In this document: piece by piece, positions 26,488-36,377 of the stretch
Position numbering within the stretch: position 1 is the stretch's first letter
Layout of the letters: each line of letters starts with the position of its first letter
NCBI RefSeq assembly: GCF_003260095.1
Contig: NZ_PTPX01000017.1
Coordinates: 1 to 64,000, forward strand
Length of the DNA: 64,000 nucleotides
Origin: Glaesserella australis
GTDB lineage: Bacteria > Pseudomonadota > Gammaproteobacteria > Enterobacterales > Pasteurellaceae
Reading direction: 5' to 3'
The notes under the pieces: model-generated
Databases searched by the model: none
Seen by the model: only the letters and a program-made list of their open reading frames with translations
What the model was told of the DNA's origin: nothing
Translations under genes and position numbers: made by a program

Positions 26488-28221
26488 ATGAATAAAAGAA
26501 CAGATTGGTCATGTCTGGTCGATAACAAAGGCAATATTTTTGAGTGGGAAGATAAAAGGGGGGCTGAATATTTTGCAGGGCTTCCACAAGTTGTAAAATA
26601 TGCCCATGCATTATTAATTTCAAAGCGTGATTTTTTGAGTTTTTTCTACCGCCACCCGCAAAAAACTACCTGGTTAGAAATTTCTTTTTTGCGCTATAAA
26701 CGGACCTTTAATTTGGTTCATGCGAAAGAGGTTACTTTACCTTTTGAATTTAGTAATCGGGAATTGGAAATACTCACTTTGGTGAGTGCTGGATTGACTA
26801 ATAAAGAGATTTCGGCACAGCTTTATATTAGCGAGCGCACGATTGAAAAACATATAGAACACCTGTTTAAGAAAACAGGTATTGATAGTAGAACAGTTCT
26901 CGCAGTATTTGCTATAAGTAAAAATCTTTATTGTTTACCAACCCCTGGTAATCTTGAAAGCTCAGTTTTGGCGACATATAAAATTGAGCAAATTGCAAAA
27001 GATCTACAAGCGGGTAGTTCTAAGCCAGTTTTTGCAATTAAACGGAGTAAATCTCATCCTATAACCATCGGTGTACCTTATGTAGCTGAAGGATTAGGGA
27101 AGATAGATGCACAAGAATTAGTCAATGGTTCTCAGCTTGCAGTAGAAATCATTAATCAGCAAGGGGGAATTAATGGTAGGCAGTTAAAGCTTGAAACTAC
27201 AGGTTTTTGTATTGATGATAAAAAGAGTATTTTGTCTGCTTATCAACAATTAGTTGAAAAAGAAGTGGATGCAATTTCGGCGAGCTATGCCTGCTATTCA
27301 CCTGATATTCATGAGTATGTAGCACAGCAGCAGATTCCTTATTTACACTTTGCTAGCCATAGTTACTCTAATAAAATCGCCCAAAACCTGCCAATAGAGC
27401 AGATCGATAATATATTTCAATCTTGTGCTAATGATGTAAATTATGGCTTGGGGGTATTGCGTTTTTTACAGGTTTATCAACAAAACTATTCTCAATTGAT
27501 TGCCCAAAAGCAGCTATTAGTCATCACTGTTAAATGGAAGAAAGTTTATATTGGTATAGAGTCTCTGATTATCTCATTAAAACAGCTAAATTGGACGGTT
27601 GATATTATCGAGCTAGATCAGGTGGAAAATACTTTTGAATATGCCATTAAGCAAGTGCATAACCTACAGCCATCAATGATTGTCCTGGCTTCTTATTTTG
27701 CTGAAGATATTGTTGATTTTTACCAAGCTTTTATTCAAGCACCGATTAATGCGCTAATTTATAGTATTTATGCACCTTCGGCATTTTTACCTGAACAGCA
27801 AATTTGTGAGGGGGTAATATGGGCATCTACAACGGGGCTAACCAACAATTTTGTGGGGCAGCAATTTCGTAAGCATTATCAGACGCTATTTGATCGCCAG
27901 CCAACTTACTCTCAGGCAAGTGCAGCATATGATCAGGTACAATTATTAGCCAATGTGTGGAGAGAATGTGTTTCTTCGCGTAGTTTTAAAGAAGTCAATC
28001 AAGGGATTCGTTCAATCGTTTATAACGGTGTAAATGGTATGTATTACTTAGGAAACCAACAACAGATTGGATTGACCTATCCTGATAGTTCAAAGGATCT
28101 TTCAATTAGTCAACCACATTTGGCTTATCAAGTGCAGTCTGGGAAAAGTGTGGTAGTTTTTCCGGATCTTTTTGCAGAATCTTCTTTTAAAATACCCGCT
28201 TGGTTTAACTTAAAAGCTTAA
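26488..28221 (+). CDS. LuxR-type regulator fused to a periplasmic-binding-protein-like sensor
   Basis: This 577-residue protein combines three parts. After about 85 N-terminal residues of unknown fold comes a LuxR/NarL helix-turn-helix (about 89-137, SNRELEILTLVSAGLTNKEIS... ISERTIEKHIEHLFKKTG). A type 1 periplasmic-binding-protein domain follows (about 190-560, ITIGVPYVAEGLGKIDAQELVNGSQLAVEIINQQGGINGR) of the AmiC/UrtA branch. There is no signal peptide or membrane helix, so it should act in the cytoplasm as a one-component ligand sensor. AAAGGAGAATGTG supports the start at 26488. It lies directly upstream of the tor operon in the same direction, after its own terminator, suggesting it controls S-/N-oxide respiration. 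Its ligand is unknown. Confidence 0.8.
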   Translation: MNKRTDWSCLVDNKGNIFEWEDKRGAEYFAGLPQVVKYAHALLISKRDFLSFFYRHPQKTTWLEISFLRYKRTFNLVHAKEVTLPFEFSNRELEILTLVSAGLTNKEISAQLYISERTIEKHIEHLFKKTGIDSRTVLAVFAISKNLYCLPTPGNLESSVLATYKIEQIAKDLQAGSSKPVFAIKRSKSHPITIGVPYVAEGLGKIDAQELVNGSQLAVEIINQQGGINGRQLKLETTGFCIDDKKSILSAYQQLVEKEVDAISASYACYSPDIHEYVAQQQIPYLHFASHSYSNKIAQNLPIEQIDNIFQSCANDVNYGLGVLRFLQVYQQNYSQLIAQKQLLVITVKWKKVYIGIESLIISLKQLNWTVDIIELDQVENTFEYAIKQVHNLQPSMIVLASYFAEDIVDFYQAFIQAPINALIYSIYAPSAFLPEQQICEGVIWASTTGLTNNFVGQQFRKHYQTLFDRQPTYSQASAAYDQVQLLANVWRECVSSRSFKEVNQGIRSIVYNGVNGMYYLGNQQQIGLTYPDSSKDLSISQPHLAYQVQSGKSVVVFPDLFAESSFKIPAWFNLKA

Positions 28222-28233
28222 TAAGCTATTACT

Positions 28234-28268
28234 ATGGCGTATGTTTCTTATACGCCATTTTCTTTTTT
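28234..28268 (+). terminator. Terminator after the LuxR-fusion gene
   Basis: ATGGCGTAT (28234-28242) pairs with ATACGCCAT (28250-28258), followed by TTTCTTTTTT. It separates the regulator from the tor operon. Confidence 0.9.
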
Positions 28269-28283
28269 ATCATCTCAATAAAT

Positions 28284-28297
28284 TTGATTTTTCTCAA
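28284..28297 (+). promoter_or_regulatory. FNR-like box upstream of the tor operon
   Basis: TTGATTTTTCTCAA matches the FNR consensus TTGATNNNNATCAA at all but one of its ten fixed bases. It lies about 120 bases before torE. It fits anaerobic induction of a molybdoenzyme reductase system. Confidence 0.6.
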
Positions 28298-28404
28298 ACT
28301 TTTCCACCTTTCTAACCTAAATACGTATTTTCCCCCATTAGTAAGTTTTTTATAAAAAATTAGTATATCGTCAATTTATATCTATTTAATAAAGGAGAAA
28401 AATG

Positions 28405-28536
28405 ATGAGTGAAATATTGAAAGCGGCAATTATTGCTGGCGTTATTTTGCCATTAGCAATGGTAATTTGTATAGGGACTTATGGTTTAGTTGTGTGGCTA
28501 TTACAGATGTTTGTCATTGGTTTACCTACTGCTTAA
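28405..28536 (+). CDS. torE: TorE/NapE-like small membrane protein
   Basis: This 43-residue protein is a single hydrophobic helix (MSEILKAAIIAGVILPLAM, then GTYGLVVWLLQMFVIGLP). It matches the NapE/TorE family, including the F/L-P-x(3)-M/V-x(4)-GTYG-x-VVW-LLQM pattern. The role is unclear; such proteins accompany periplasmic nitrate or N-oxide reductases. AAAGGAG precedes two adjacent ATG codons; the second (28405) has the better spacing. The stop is 9 bases before torY, and TAAGGAG at the stop supplies the torY ribosome site. Confidence 0.8.
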   Translation: MSEILKAAIIAGVILPLAMVICIGTYGLVVWLLQMFVIGLPTA

Positions 28537-28545
28537 GGAGATATT

Positions 28546-29715
28546 ATGTTTGGAGCGATTAAGAATTTTTTTGTTAAACCATCATCAAAAATTGGTTTAG
28601 GTATATTAGTCACTATCGGTTTTATTGCGGGAGCAATTAGCTGGCAAGGCTTAAATAATGCGATGGATGCGACAAATAGCGAAGAATTTTGTATTAGTTG
28701 TCACTCAATGCAACAACCTTTAGAAGAACTTAAGAAAACAGCACACTGGTCTAATGCATCAGGTGTTGTTGCAACTTGCTCAAGCTGCCACTTACCCCAT
28801 GATAAAACAGCAAAATATGCACGTAAAGTTCAGGCCATTCGTGAAGTATTTGCTGAGATGAGTGGTAAATATAAAGAAGATGGAGCATTCGAAAAACACC
28901 GTCAAGAAATGGCTGAACGTGAATGGGCACGTTTTGAAGCAAATGGTTCAAAAGAGTGTAAAGCTTGCCATAGTTATGAACGCATGGATTTTGACAAAAT
29001 GTCTGAGAAAGCTCGCAATGCAATGAAACCAGCTGCAGCTAAAGATCAAAGCTGTATGGATTGTCATAAAGGTATTGCACATCATTTACCAAAACAAGCT
29101 GAATCAAGTAATGATACAGGTGAAGTCTCTAAATTTGATAATTTAGTGGTGAAGGCGCCTATTTCTTCGAAAACTTACTACACTAAAAATGTTATTCAAT
29201 TATTTAGCGACAATGCTCTTACTGCCCAAATTGGGCAACTTGAAACAGCAGTACCTGTAAATTTTGTTAAAAGTGAAGGTAGTGCCGATTTAGTTGAATT
29301 AGTTATGTGGCGTAAAGATAAAGGTTTTGGCCGTATTTGGTATGACCAATTTGGTAAAAATATTACGGATGCCGTATTAAATAAAGAGTTTATGGCGAAT
29401 GAACCAAAATTTGATGTTATTGAAACAAAAGAAGATCCAATAACAGGGTTGACTTGGCAAAAAGTAAAAATGCAAGTATGGGTAGCAAAATCAAGCTTAA
29501 TTGAAGATATTCAGGCAGTTTGGGCTCACGCAGAAAGTGTCTATAAAACCCAATGCAGTACCTGTCATAGACAGCCAGATGTTGCTCACTTCGATTCAAA
29601 TGCCTGGATTGGTTTATTTAACGGTATGGTAGGTTTTACCAATATGGATAAGCAGACGGGTAAAGAAGTGTTACGTTACCTACAAATGCACTCATCAGAT
29701 TTTGAAAAACATTAA
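28546..29715 (+). CDS. torY: Pentahaem c-type cytochrome TorY
   Basis: TorY passes electrons from menaquinol in the inner membrane to the periplasmic reductase. The 389-residue protein has an N-terminal membrane anchor (about residues 14-36) and five CXXCH haem sites: CISCH (49-53), CSSCH, CKACH, CMDCH and CSTCH. The first four form the NapC/NirT-type domain. The fifth, near the C-terminus, is the extra haem of TorC/TorY proteins. Haem attachment requires Ccm export machinery, which is not in this window. It is second in the torEYZD operon. Confidence 0.95.
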   Translation: MFGAIKNFFVKPSSKIGLGILVTIGFIAGAISWQGLNNAMDATNSEEFCISCHSMQQPLEELKKTAHWSNASGVVATCSSCHLPHDKTAKYARKVQAIREVFAEMSGKYKEDGAFEKHRQEMAEREWARFEANGSKECKACHSYERMDFDKMSEKARNAMKPAAAKDQSCMDCHKGIAHHLPKQAESSNDTGEVSKFDNLVVKAPISSKTYYTKNVIQLFSDNALTAQIGQLETAVPVNFVKSEGSADLVELVMWRKDKGFGRIWYDQFGKNITDAVLNKEFMANEPKFDVIETKEDPITGLTWQKVKMQVWVAKSSLIEDIQAVWAHAESVYKTQCSTCHRQPDVAHFDSNAWIGLFNGMVGFTNMDKQTGKEVLRYLQMHSSDFEKH

Positions 29716-29780
29716 TTGAGTAGTAGCTGGGGTAATATGCCCCAATCATCAGTCAGAATTACAATTTGAAGGAATATATT

Positions 29781-32243
29781 ATGAAATTATCCCGTCGTCA
29801 GTTTTTGAAAAACATGTCAGTTATGGCAGGGGCAATGGCAACATCAAATTTCCTGGTTGCCGAAAAAGTATTTGCAAAAGAGAGCAGTGAATGGAAGATT
29901 ACTGGATCTCACTGGGGAGCCATTCGTGCCAAAATTGTCAATGGGCGAGTAGCAGAAGTGAGACCGTTTGAATATGATAAATATCCAACGGAAATGATTA
30001 ATGGAATCAAAGGGCTAATTTATAGTGAATCACGTATCCGTTATCCAATGGTACGTTTAGACTGGCTTAAAAATCGTCATAATAGTGATAAAACCAAACG
30101 TGGTGATAACCGTTTTGTGCGTGTAACTTGGGATGAAGCATTAGATCTATTTTATGAAGAGCTAGAACGCATTCAAAAAGAATTCGGTCCTTGGGCATTA
30201 CACACGGGTAACGTAGGTTGGCGTTCAACGGGGCAATTCCATAGCTGTGGTAACCACATGATTCGTGCTGTGGGGATGCATGGTAATAGTGTTAGTACGG
30301 CAGGAGACTATTCAACGGGGGCAGGTCAAACGATTTTGCCATATGTACTTGGTTCAACGGAAGTGTATTCACAAGGAACGTCTTGGGAAGTCATTTTAAA
30401 AGAGAGCCAAAACATTATTTTCTGGGCAAGTGATCCTGTGAAAAATCTACAAGTAGGTTGGAACTGCGAAACACATGAAGCTTATGCTTACCTAGAACAA
30501 CTTAAACAGAAAGTAGCAGATAAGGCGATTAATGTCATTTCGGTAGATCCTGTTAAGAGTAAAACCCAAAATTATTTGGGGTGTGAACATCTTTACATTA
30601 ATCCACAAGCGGATGTTCCGTTTATGTTAGCGATTGCTTATACACTTTATACGGAGAATCTCTACGATAAAAAATTTATCGATATGTATACAGTCGGTTT
30701 TGAGAAATTCGTACCATATTTATTAGGGGAAACGGAAGATAAAGTGGCTAAGACTCCAGAATGGGCAGCTGAGATTTGTGGTGTTTCAGCAGATAAAATC
30801 CGTGAGTTTAGTCACATGCTTGCAGGAAAACGTACTCAATTAATCTTCGGTTGGGCTATTCAACGTCAACAACATGGCGAACAGCCATATTGGATGGGGG
30901 CAGTATTAGCGTCAATGCTTGGTCAAATTGGTTTAGCGGGCGGAGGGATTAGCTATGCTCACCATTATAGTTCAATCGGTATTCCTGAATCAGGTGCTGC
31001 AATGCCAGGAGCGTTCCCACTTAACTTAGATGAAGGTAAAAAACCGAAATATAATAATAGTGACTATAAAGGCTACAGCGCTGTGATTCCTGTTGCACGT
31101 GCAAGTGACTCATTATTACACGCAGGTGAAACAATTAATTTTAATGGTCAGAAAGTCGTTTATGCACCATATAAAATGGCTATTTTTACGGGGTGTAACC
31201 AATGGCACCGCCATTCTGATCGCAACAAAATGAAGTTAGCCTTTCAAAAATTAGAAACGATCGTATCAATTAACTATAGCTGGACTGCGACCTGCCGTTT
31301 CTCTGATATTGTATTGCCGGCGTGTACACCATTTGAACGAAATGATATTGACGCTTATGGTTCATACAGTAATCGTGGTGTGATTGCGATGCATAAATTG
31401 ATCGATCCTCTTTACCAGTCACGCCCAGATTTTGAGATTTTCAGAGAGCTTTGTCGTCGTTTTGGTCGTGAGCAAGAATATTCACGGGGTATGGATGAAA
31501 TGCAGTGGGTACAGAAGCTGTATAATGATTGCCGTGCAGAAAATAAAGGCAAATTTGAAATGCCTGAATTTAACGAATTCTGGCAGAAAGGTTATGTGTT
31601 ATTCCCAGAAGGTAAACCTTGGGTTAGACACGCGGATTTCCGTGAAGATCCTGAACTACATGCATTGGGTACACCATCAGGTTTTATTGAAATTTTTAGT
31701 AACAAAATTGCGAGTTTTGGCTACGATGATTGTAAAGGTCATCCAATGTGGTTTGAAAAAGTTGAACGTTCACATGGTGGACCAAAATCAGAAAAATTTG
31801 GTTTCTGGTTGCAATCTGTTCACCCAGATAAACGTTTACATTCACAACTTTGTGAATCAAAAGATCTGAGAGATACTTACACGGTACAAGGTCGTGAACC
31901 GCTATATTTGAATCCACAAGATGCGGGAAAATTAGGCATCAAAAATGGAGATCTAGTGCGCGTTTTTAATGATCGCGGTCAAGCAATTGCAGGGGCAGTA
32001 TTATCTGATAATTTCCCTACTGGAGTAGTGCGTTTACAAGAAGGCGCATGGTATTCACCACTAGATGAAAAAATAGGCTCAATCGATACTTATGGCGATC
32101 CTAACACAATGACGTTAGATATTGGTAGCTCAAGCCTTGCCCAAGCAGTAAGTGCAAATACTTGCTTAGTAAATATTGAGAAATTTGTTGGCGAAGCGCC
32201 ACAACCAAATGGCTTTACTGGTCCAATCGAGGTAACAATTTAA
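29781..32243 (+). CDS. torZ: Periplasmic molybdopterin S-/N-oxide reductase TorZ (MtsZ-like)
   Basis: This terminal reductase uses a bis-MGD molybdenum cofactor. The 820-residue precursor has a Tat signal ([10 protein letters not shown], then a hydrophobic stretch to about residue 32). The DMSO-reductase core contains the likely molybdenum-ligand serine in [10 protein letters not shown] and SVDP-type cofactor-binding blocks ([18 protein letters not shown]). The C-terminal domain carries [19 protein letters not shown]. The start at 29781 is chosen for the Tat motif; TTGAAGGAATATATT precedes it. The Haemophilus influenzae homologue (MtsZ) reduces methionine sulfoxide as well as other S- and N-oxides, so that is the likely substrate range. 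Confidence 0.93.
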   Translation: MKLSRRQFLKNMSVMAGAMATSNFLVAEKVFAKESSEWKITGSHWGAIRAKIVNGRVAEVRPFEYDKYPTEMINGIKGLIYSESRIRYPMVRLDWLKNRHNSDKTKRGDNRFVRVTWDEALDLFYEELERIQKEFGPWALHTGNVGWRSTGQFHSCGNHMIRAVGMHGNSVSTAGDYSTGAGQTILPYVLGSTEVYSQGTSWEVILKESQNIIFWASDPVKNLQVGWNCETHEAYAYLEQLKQKVADKAINVISVDPVKSKTQNYLGCEHLYINPQADVPFMLAIAYTLYTENLYDKKFIDMYTVGFEKFVPYLLGETEDKVAKTPEWAAEICGVSADKIREFSHMLAGKRTQLIFGWAIQRQQHGEQPYWMGAVLASMLGQIGLAGGGISYAHHYSSIGIPESGAAMPGAFPLNLDEGKKPKYNNSDYKGYSAVIPVARASDSLLHAGETINFNGQKVVYAPYKMAIFTGCNQWHRHSDRNKMKLAFQKLETIVSINYSWTATCRFSDIVLPACTPFERNDIDAYGSYSNRGVIAMHKLIDPLYQSRPDFEIFRELCRRFGREQEYSRGMDEMQWVQKLYNDCRAENKGKFEMPEFNEFWQKGYVLFPEGKPWVRHADFREDPELHALGTPSGFIEIFSNKIASFGYDDCKGHPMWFEKVERSHGGPKSEKFGFWLQSVHPDKRLHSQLCESKDLRDTYTVQGREPLYLNPQDAGKLGIKNGDLVRVFNDRGQAIAGAVLSDNFPTGVVRLQEGAWYSPLDEKIGSIDTYGDPNTMTLDIGSSSLAQAVSANTCLVNIEKFVGEAPQPNGFTGPIEVTI

Positions 32244-32818
32244 TGGCATTACCAGCAGAACTCGGCGTTGAAGAACGCCGATTTATCTACACTTGGTTTA
32301 GTAATCTTCTTGGACGAGAACTATCGGACGAGCAGTTACATAACTTACAAGCGGGAACATTTGAACCATTTTTTGCATTTATGAGTGAGCTTGGTTTTGA
32401 ACAACAGGTTGCAAATTTTCAGCAAATACTAACCGCTTGTATGGTCATCCAAACTCATTCTCGTTTAGAGCTTGCAGCAGATTATGCGGAACTCTTTTTA
32501 CTTGAAGGTGCGGTAAGTGCATTACCTTATGCTTCAGCATATTTAGGTGATGAAGAACTGGAACAAAATCTAACCAAAATGGATAGATATCTAGAGCGGT
32601 TCAAATTGAGTGTAAATAAGCAGTATAATGAACCAAGTGATCACCTTTGTGTATACTTAGAAGTGTTAAACCAGTTACCAGAAAATGAGCAAGATACGTT
32701 TATTCGGCAACAATTACTGCCGTGGTTAAGCTTATTTGCAGATAGAGTAAATAAAGTTGGAGGTAGAACAGCTTTTTATCCTGTGGTAGTCAACTGGTTG
32801 GTTGATGTCTTGACTTAA
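32243..32818 (+). CDS. torD: Molybdoenzyme chaperone TorD
   Basis: TorD binds the Tat signal and apoform of TorZ until the molybdenum cofactor is inserted. The 191-residue helical protein matches the TorD/DmsD family (RRFIYTWFSNLLGRELSDEQL, LAADYAELFLLEGAVSALPYASAYL, EPSDHLCVYLEVL). The ATG directly overlaps the torZ stop codon region, giving tight coupling between the enzyme and its chaperone. It is the last gene of the operon. Confidence 0.94.
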   Translation: MALPAELGVEERRFIYTWFSNLLGRELSDEQLHNLQAGTFEPFFAFMSELGFEQQVANFQQILTACMVIQTHSRLELAADYAELFLLEGAVSALPYASAYLGDEELEQNLTKMDRYLERFKLSVNKQYNEPSDHLCVYLEVLNQLPENEQDTFIRQQLLPWLSLFADRVNKVGGRTAFYPVVVNWLVDVLT

Positions 32819-32893
32819 CATATATTATGCTAAATTGAACGATGGTTGTAAAAAAGCTGAAAAAAGCGACCGCTTGTTAGAGAGCTTATCGAT

Positions 32894-32948
32894 GTAGGGG
32901 CAAATGATATTTGCCCCTTTTCTTTGAAAGAGCGAAGTGTTCGCTCTT
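32894..32948. repeat. GTAGGG-type hairpin and second hairpin between torD and purine permease
   Basis: GTAGGGGCAAAT, then ATTTGCCCC (32894-32917), is a palindromic repeat unit followed by TTTTCTTT, so it can terminate torD transcription. A second stem AAGAGCGAA/TTCGCTCTT (32928-32936 with 32940-32948) follows and serves the convergent permease gene. Confidence 0.75.
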
Positions 32949-32953
32949 AGCAT

Positions 32954-34267
32954 TTAGATTGCATAGCCTAACGCATAGAAGGCGACAAGTGCGATTGCAA
33001 TAATCACAGTACCGATATTTAATTTGTTAAATTCGCCTGCAATGATACGTCCAATTACTAAGGTTGCAAAACCTAACATAATGCCTGTTACGATGTTTGC
33101 CGTTAATACGATAAACACTGCACATACCAAGCCAGACATAGCACCGATAAAGTCATCAAAGTCTAATTTAGACACGTTGCTTAACATTAATAAACCTACA
33201 TACATTAACGCTGGCGCAGTGGCATAACCCGGTACTAAGAACGCTAATGGTTGGAAGAACAACATTAATAGGAATAATACGCCGACGACTACTGCAGTTA
33301 AGCCTGTTTTACCACCGACTGCAGTACCTGCCGCTGATTCGATATATACCGCTGCAGGCGCTGTACCGAATAAACCTGAAAGTACGCTACTCACAGAGTC
33401 AGAGGTTAACGCTTTATCGCCATTGATGATTTGACCGTCTTTATCGAGTAAGTTAGCTTGTCCTGCAACGGCACGAATTGTACCTGTTGCGTCAAAGATA
33501 GCGGTCATCACAAGGGCAAATACCACCGGTAAAATCGCCGCATTCAGTGCGCCCATGATATCTAAATTTAAAAATTGTGAATTTTCACCAAAGGTTGGTA
33601 ATTTGAAAATTTCACCGCCGAATTTTACATTCGGGTCAAAAATTAAGCCGATAATAGTGATGGCGATAATTACCCAAAGGATTGAGCCTTTGATTTGTAA
33701 ACGCTCTAAACCGATAATTGCCGCTAAACCAAGTAAAGACATAATGACAGGGAAAGAGGTAAATTCGCCCATTTTGACCGGTAAACCTGCTTGGTTGCCG
33801 ACTACTAAGCCAACACCGTTTGCTGCGATTAAAAGTAAGAATAAGCCGATACCGATACCTGCTCCGTGCGCGATGCTAGATGGAAGATTACGTAAAATCC
33901 AAGCACGAATACCAGTGATAGAAACGAGAGTGAACACTACGCCCATTAAGAAGATTGCACCTAATGCAACAGGAATACTGATACCTTGACCTAACACTAA
34001 ACTAAATGCGGTGAATGCGGTTAATGAAATCGCACAGCCAATCGCCATTGGCGCATTTGCCCATAAGCCGATTAAGATTGAACCTAAACCTGCGACTAAA
34101 CAGGTTGCAATAAATACCGAGTCTGCAGGGAAGCCTGCAGCGCTGAGCATATTAGGTACAACGATAACCGAGTAAACCATAGCTAAAAAGGTTGTTAAGC
34201 CTGCAATGACCTCTTGGCGAACATTTGAACCACGTTCAGCCAATTGGAAACGAGAAAGAAGAGACAT
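32954..34267 (-). CDS. Guanine/hypoxanthine permease (NCS2, GhxP-like)
   Basis: This 437-residue inner-membrane proton symporter belongs to the AzgA-like branch of NCS2, with about 13-14 membrane segments. The segments [46 protein letters not shown] and [23 protein letters not shown] are nearly the same as in E. coli GhxP/GhxQ, pointing to hypoxanthine and guanine rather than adenine. A PurR-type operator lies 71 bases upstream, consistent with purine control. It is a single gene. Confidence 0.92.
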   Translation of the reverse strand: MSLLSRFQLAERGSNVRQEVIAGLTTFLAMVYSVIVVPNMLSAAGFPADSVFIATCLVAGLGSILIGLWANAPMAIGCAISLTAFTAFSLVLGQGISIPVALGAIFLMGVVFTLVSITGIRAWILRNLPSSIAHGAGIGIGLFLLLIAANGVGLVVGNQAGLPVKMGEFTSFPVIMSLLGLAAIIGLERLQIKGSILWVIIAITIIGLIFDPNVKFGGEIFKLPTFGENSQFLNLDIMGALNAAILPVVFALVMTAIFDATGTIRAVAGQANLLDKDGQIINGDKALTSDSVSSVLSGLFGTAPAAVYIESAAGTAVGGKTGLTAVVVGVLFLLMLFFQPLAFLVPGYATAPALMYVGLLMLSNVSKLDFDDFIGAMSGLVCAVFIVLTANIVTGIMLGFATLVIGRIIAGEFNKLNIGTVIIAIALVAFYALGYAI

Positions 34268-34337
34268 AGTGTAAAACCTCTAAAAAGTGAAATGATAGAT
34301 AAAAAAAGATGGCGAATTTTACACAAAGGCAAACATT

Positions 34338-34355
34338 AAAGCAAACGTTTGCTTT
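34338..34355. promoter_or_regulatory. PurR operator of the purine permease
   Basis: AAAGCAAACGTTTGCTTT is a perfect 18-bp palindrome containing the PurR core GCAAACGTTTGC. It lies 71 bases upstream of the purine permease start, in a position to repress it when hypoxanthine or guanine is available. Confidence 0.85.
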
Positions 34356-34495
34356 ATTAATTTATAAGGAGTGTGTGATTATTTATATAAATCATACAAG
34401 CGGTCAGTTTTCTGAAAAATTTTGCAATTTTGGAGAACTGACTACCTGTATTTTTACTGGATACTGCAATACTTAACCGTGGCTGAAACCCACGG

Positions 34496-35683
34496 CTATT
34501 TAATCCGCTCGAATCCTGCTTCAAGATCTGCAATTAAATCTTCCACCGCTTCTAAACCAATATGCACCCGAATTAACGTGCCTGTTAATTTTCGTTCAAT
34601 GGCAGGGCGGATACGTTCAATCTCTTTAGGTTGGTTAGCTAAAATTAATGACTCAAAGCCACCCCATGAATATGCCATGGAGAAGATCTCAAAATGATCA
34701 AGGAAATGAGCCAGTTCTTCATCCGAAAGTGTTTTGCAAAGTTCAAAGGAAAATAGACCGCTTGCGCCTAAAAAATCACGTTTAAAGGCTTCGTGACCAT
34801 GGCAACTTGGTAGAGCTGGGTGGTAAACGGCTTTTACTTCAGGACGTTGCGTCAACCATTGCGCCACTTTAATACTACTTTCTTCATGCTGCTTTAAACG
34901 AATGCCTAAGGTACGTAAACCACGGGCGGTAACATAAGCCGTATCGGCATCCACCATTTGCCCCATGAGATACGAATTTTCACGCAGTTGATCCCAACAA
35001 CGAGCGTTAGACACGGCGGTACCAATCATGGCATCAGAATGCCCAACCAAGTATTTCGTTCCTGCTTGAATAGAAATATCAATGCCATATTTAAGGGCGG
35101 GGAATAACACACCTGCGGACCATGTGTTGTCAATCATAATCACAATATCAGGATTTTTCGCACGAGCAGCCTTGACGATAGCAGGAATATCAGGCACTTC
35201 CATAGTGAGAGAGCTAGGTGATTCTAAAAACAATACTTTGGTATTTGGCTGAATCAGATCGGCAATATCTTCCGCAATTAGAGGGTCGTAAAACGTCGTT
35301 GCTACGCCCATACGTTTTAGAATGAGATTACAAAAATCTTGCGTTGGCTCGTAAGCAGCACCCGTCATTAACACGTGATCGCCTTGGGCGACAAAGGCAA
35401 GAATGCTGTTGCTAACCGCTGCTGCGCCACATGGATAGAGATAGCAACCCGCACCGCCTTCCAGTTCACACATCGCATCTTGCAACGCAAAATGGGTTAA
35501 TGTGCCACGGCGACCATAAAAGAGTGCGCCTTTATAGCGGTTTTTGGTGGCTTCTTTTTTATCAGCAACAGAATCGAAAACCAAGGAAGACGCACGTTGG
35601 ATAACACTGTTGACGGATCCTTGGGTATAACGTTTTTTACGTCCCGCATGGACAAATTTGGTGGCTAAGTTGTTGTTTTGCAT
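34496..35683 (-). CDS. metC: Cystathionine beta-lyase
   Basis: MetC splits cystathionine to homocysteine, pyruvate and ammonia in methionine synthesis. The 395-residue PLP enzyme of the Cys/Met metabolism family has [17 protein letters not shown], the substrate loop [10 protein letters not shown] and the PLP lysine in [12 protein letters not shown]. The residues around these sites are those of beta-lyases. The start at 35683 is chosen because AAAAGGAAAGAT precedes it; an upstream ATG would add 13 residues overlapping a repeat. No met box was seen upstream, unlike metN. Confidence 0.93.
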   Translation of the reverse strand: MQNNNLATKFVHAGRKKRYTQGSVNSVIQRASSLVFDSVADKKEATKNRYKGALFYGRRGTLTHFALQDAMCELEGGAGCYLYPCGAAAVSNSILAFVAQGDHVLMTGAAYEPTQDFCNLILKRMGVATTFYDPLIAEDIADLIQPNTKVLFLESPSSLTMEVPDIPAIVKAARAKNPDIVIMIDNTWSAGVLFPALKYGIDISIQAGTKYLVGHSDAMIGTAVSNARCWDQLRENSYLMGQMVDADTAYVTARGLRTLGIRLKQHEESSIKVAQWLTQRPEVKAVYHPALPSCHGHEAFKRDFLGASGLFSFELCKTLSDEELAHFLDHFEIFSMAYSWGGFESLILANQPKEIERIRPAIERKLTGTLIRVHIGLEAVEDLIADLEAGFERIK

Positions 35684-35708
35684 ATCTTTCCTTTTAAATG
35701 ATGACATA

Positions 35709-35738
35709 GTAGGGGCGGACACATCGGTCTGCCCCTAC
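35709..35738. repeat. GTAGGG-type palindromic repeat, closed form
   Basis: GTAGGGGCGGAC, then GTCTGCCCCTAC, forms a hairpin carrying the GTAGGG end on both sides. It sits between metC and ogt. Confidence 0.75.
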
Positions 35739-35756
35739 AATTTAGAATTGCAATAT

Positions 35757-36311
35757 CTAAAATTTCTTCCGTTTTGGATTAACAAATTCAATTCCTTGAT
35801 CTTTATAGCTAATCTTTTCCAGTTGCAGTAAATAACGTTTGGCGGGCAATCCTCCACCAAACCCCGTTAAACTTTGATTTTTACCTAAAACACGGTGGCA
35901 AGGGATTAAAATGGAAATAGGGTTTCTGCCGACAGCGCCGCCGACGGCTCTGACGGATTTTGGGTTATTAAGCTGTGCGGCAATTTCACCATAGCTAGTT
36001 GTTTTACCATAGGGTATTTCAAGTAGTTTTTGCCATACAGCTTGTTGAAATGCCGTACCTTGTGGAGCGAGAAAATCTAGTTGATTAAAATCGAGCGTTT
36101 CGCCTGCAAAATAACGGGCTAAATAGGCTTTGGTTTTGCAAAAAATCTCTTGAATCTGGCCGCTTGCCGTTTGAGCCAATTGCCAATGTTTAACGATCTC
36201 CGCATTTTGTTCTTGTTCAAACTCAATGCCGATTAATCCTTGGTTTGATGCGATAAGTAAAAGCTCACCGACTGGAGATGGATAAAATTCATAGAAAATC
36301 GGATTTTTCAT
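35757..36311 (-). CDS. ogt: Methylated-DNA-protein-cysteine methyltransferase
   Basis: This suicide enzyme removes O6-methyl groups from guanine in DNA. The 184-residue protein has the active-site motif IPCHRVLG, the arginine-finger helix region (IPYGKTTSYGEIAAQLNNPKSVRAVGGAVGRNP) and FGGGLPAKRYLLQLE. The start at 36311 is preferred because GGAG lies 7 bases upstream; another ATG four codons earlier has no ribosome site. There is no Ada regulatory domain, so Ogt is the closer match. Confidence 0.92.
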   Translation of the reverse strand: MKNPIFYEFYPSPVGELLLIASNQGLIGIEFEQEQNAEIVKHWQLAQTASGQIQEIFCKTKAYLARYFAGETLDFNQLDFLAPQGTAFQQAVWQKLLEIPYGKTTSYGEIAAQLNNPKSVRAVGGAVGRNPISILIPCHRVLGKNQSLTGFGGGLPAKRYLLQLEKISYKDQGIEFVNPKRKKF

Positions 36312-36377
36312 TTCAGGCTCCATAGAAAAAGGCGTGCCACTAAGTGTACACGCCTTTGATATTACATCAACTGAAAA

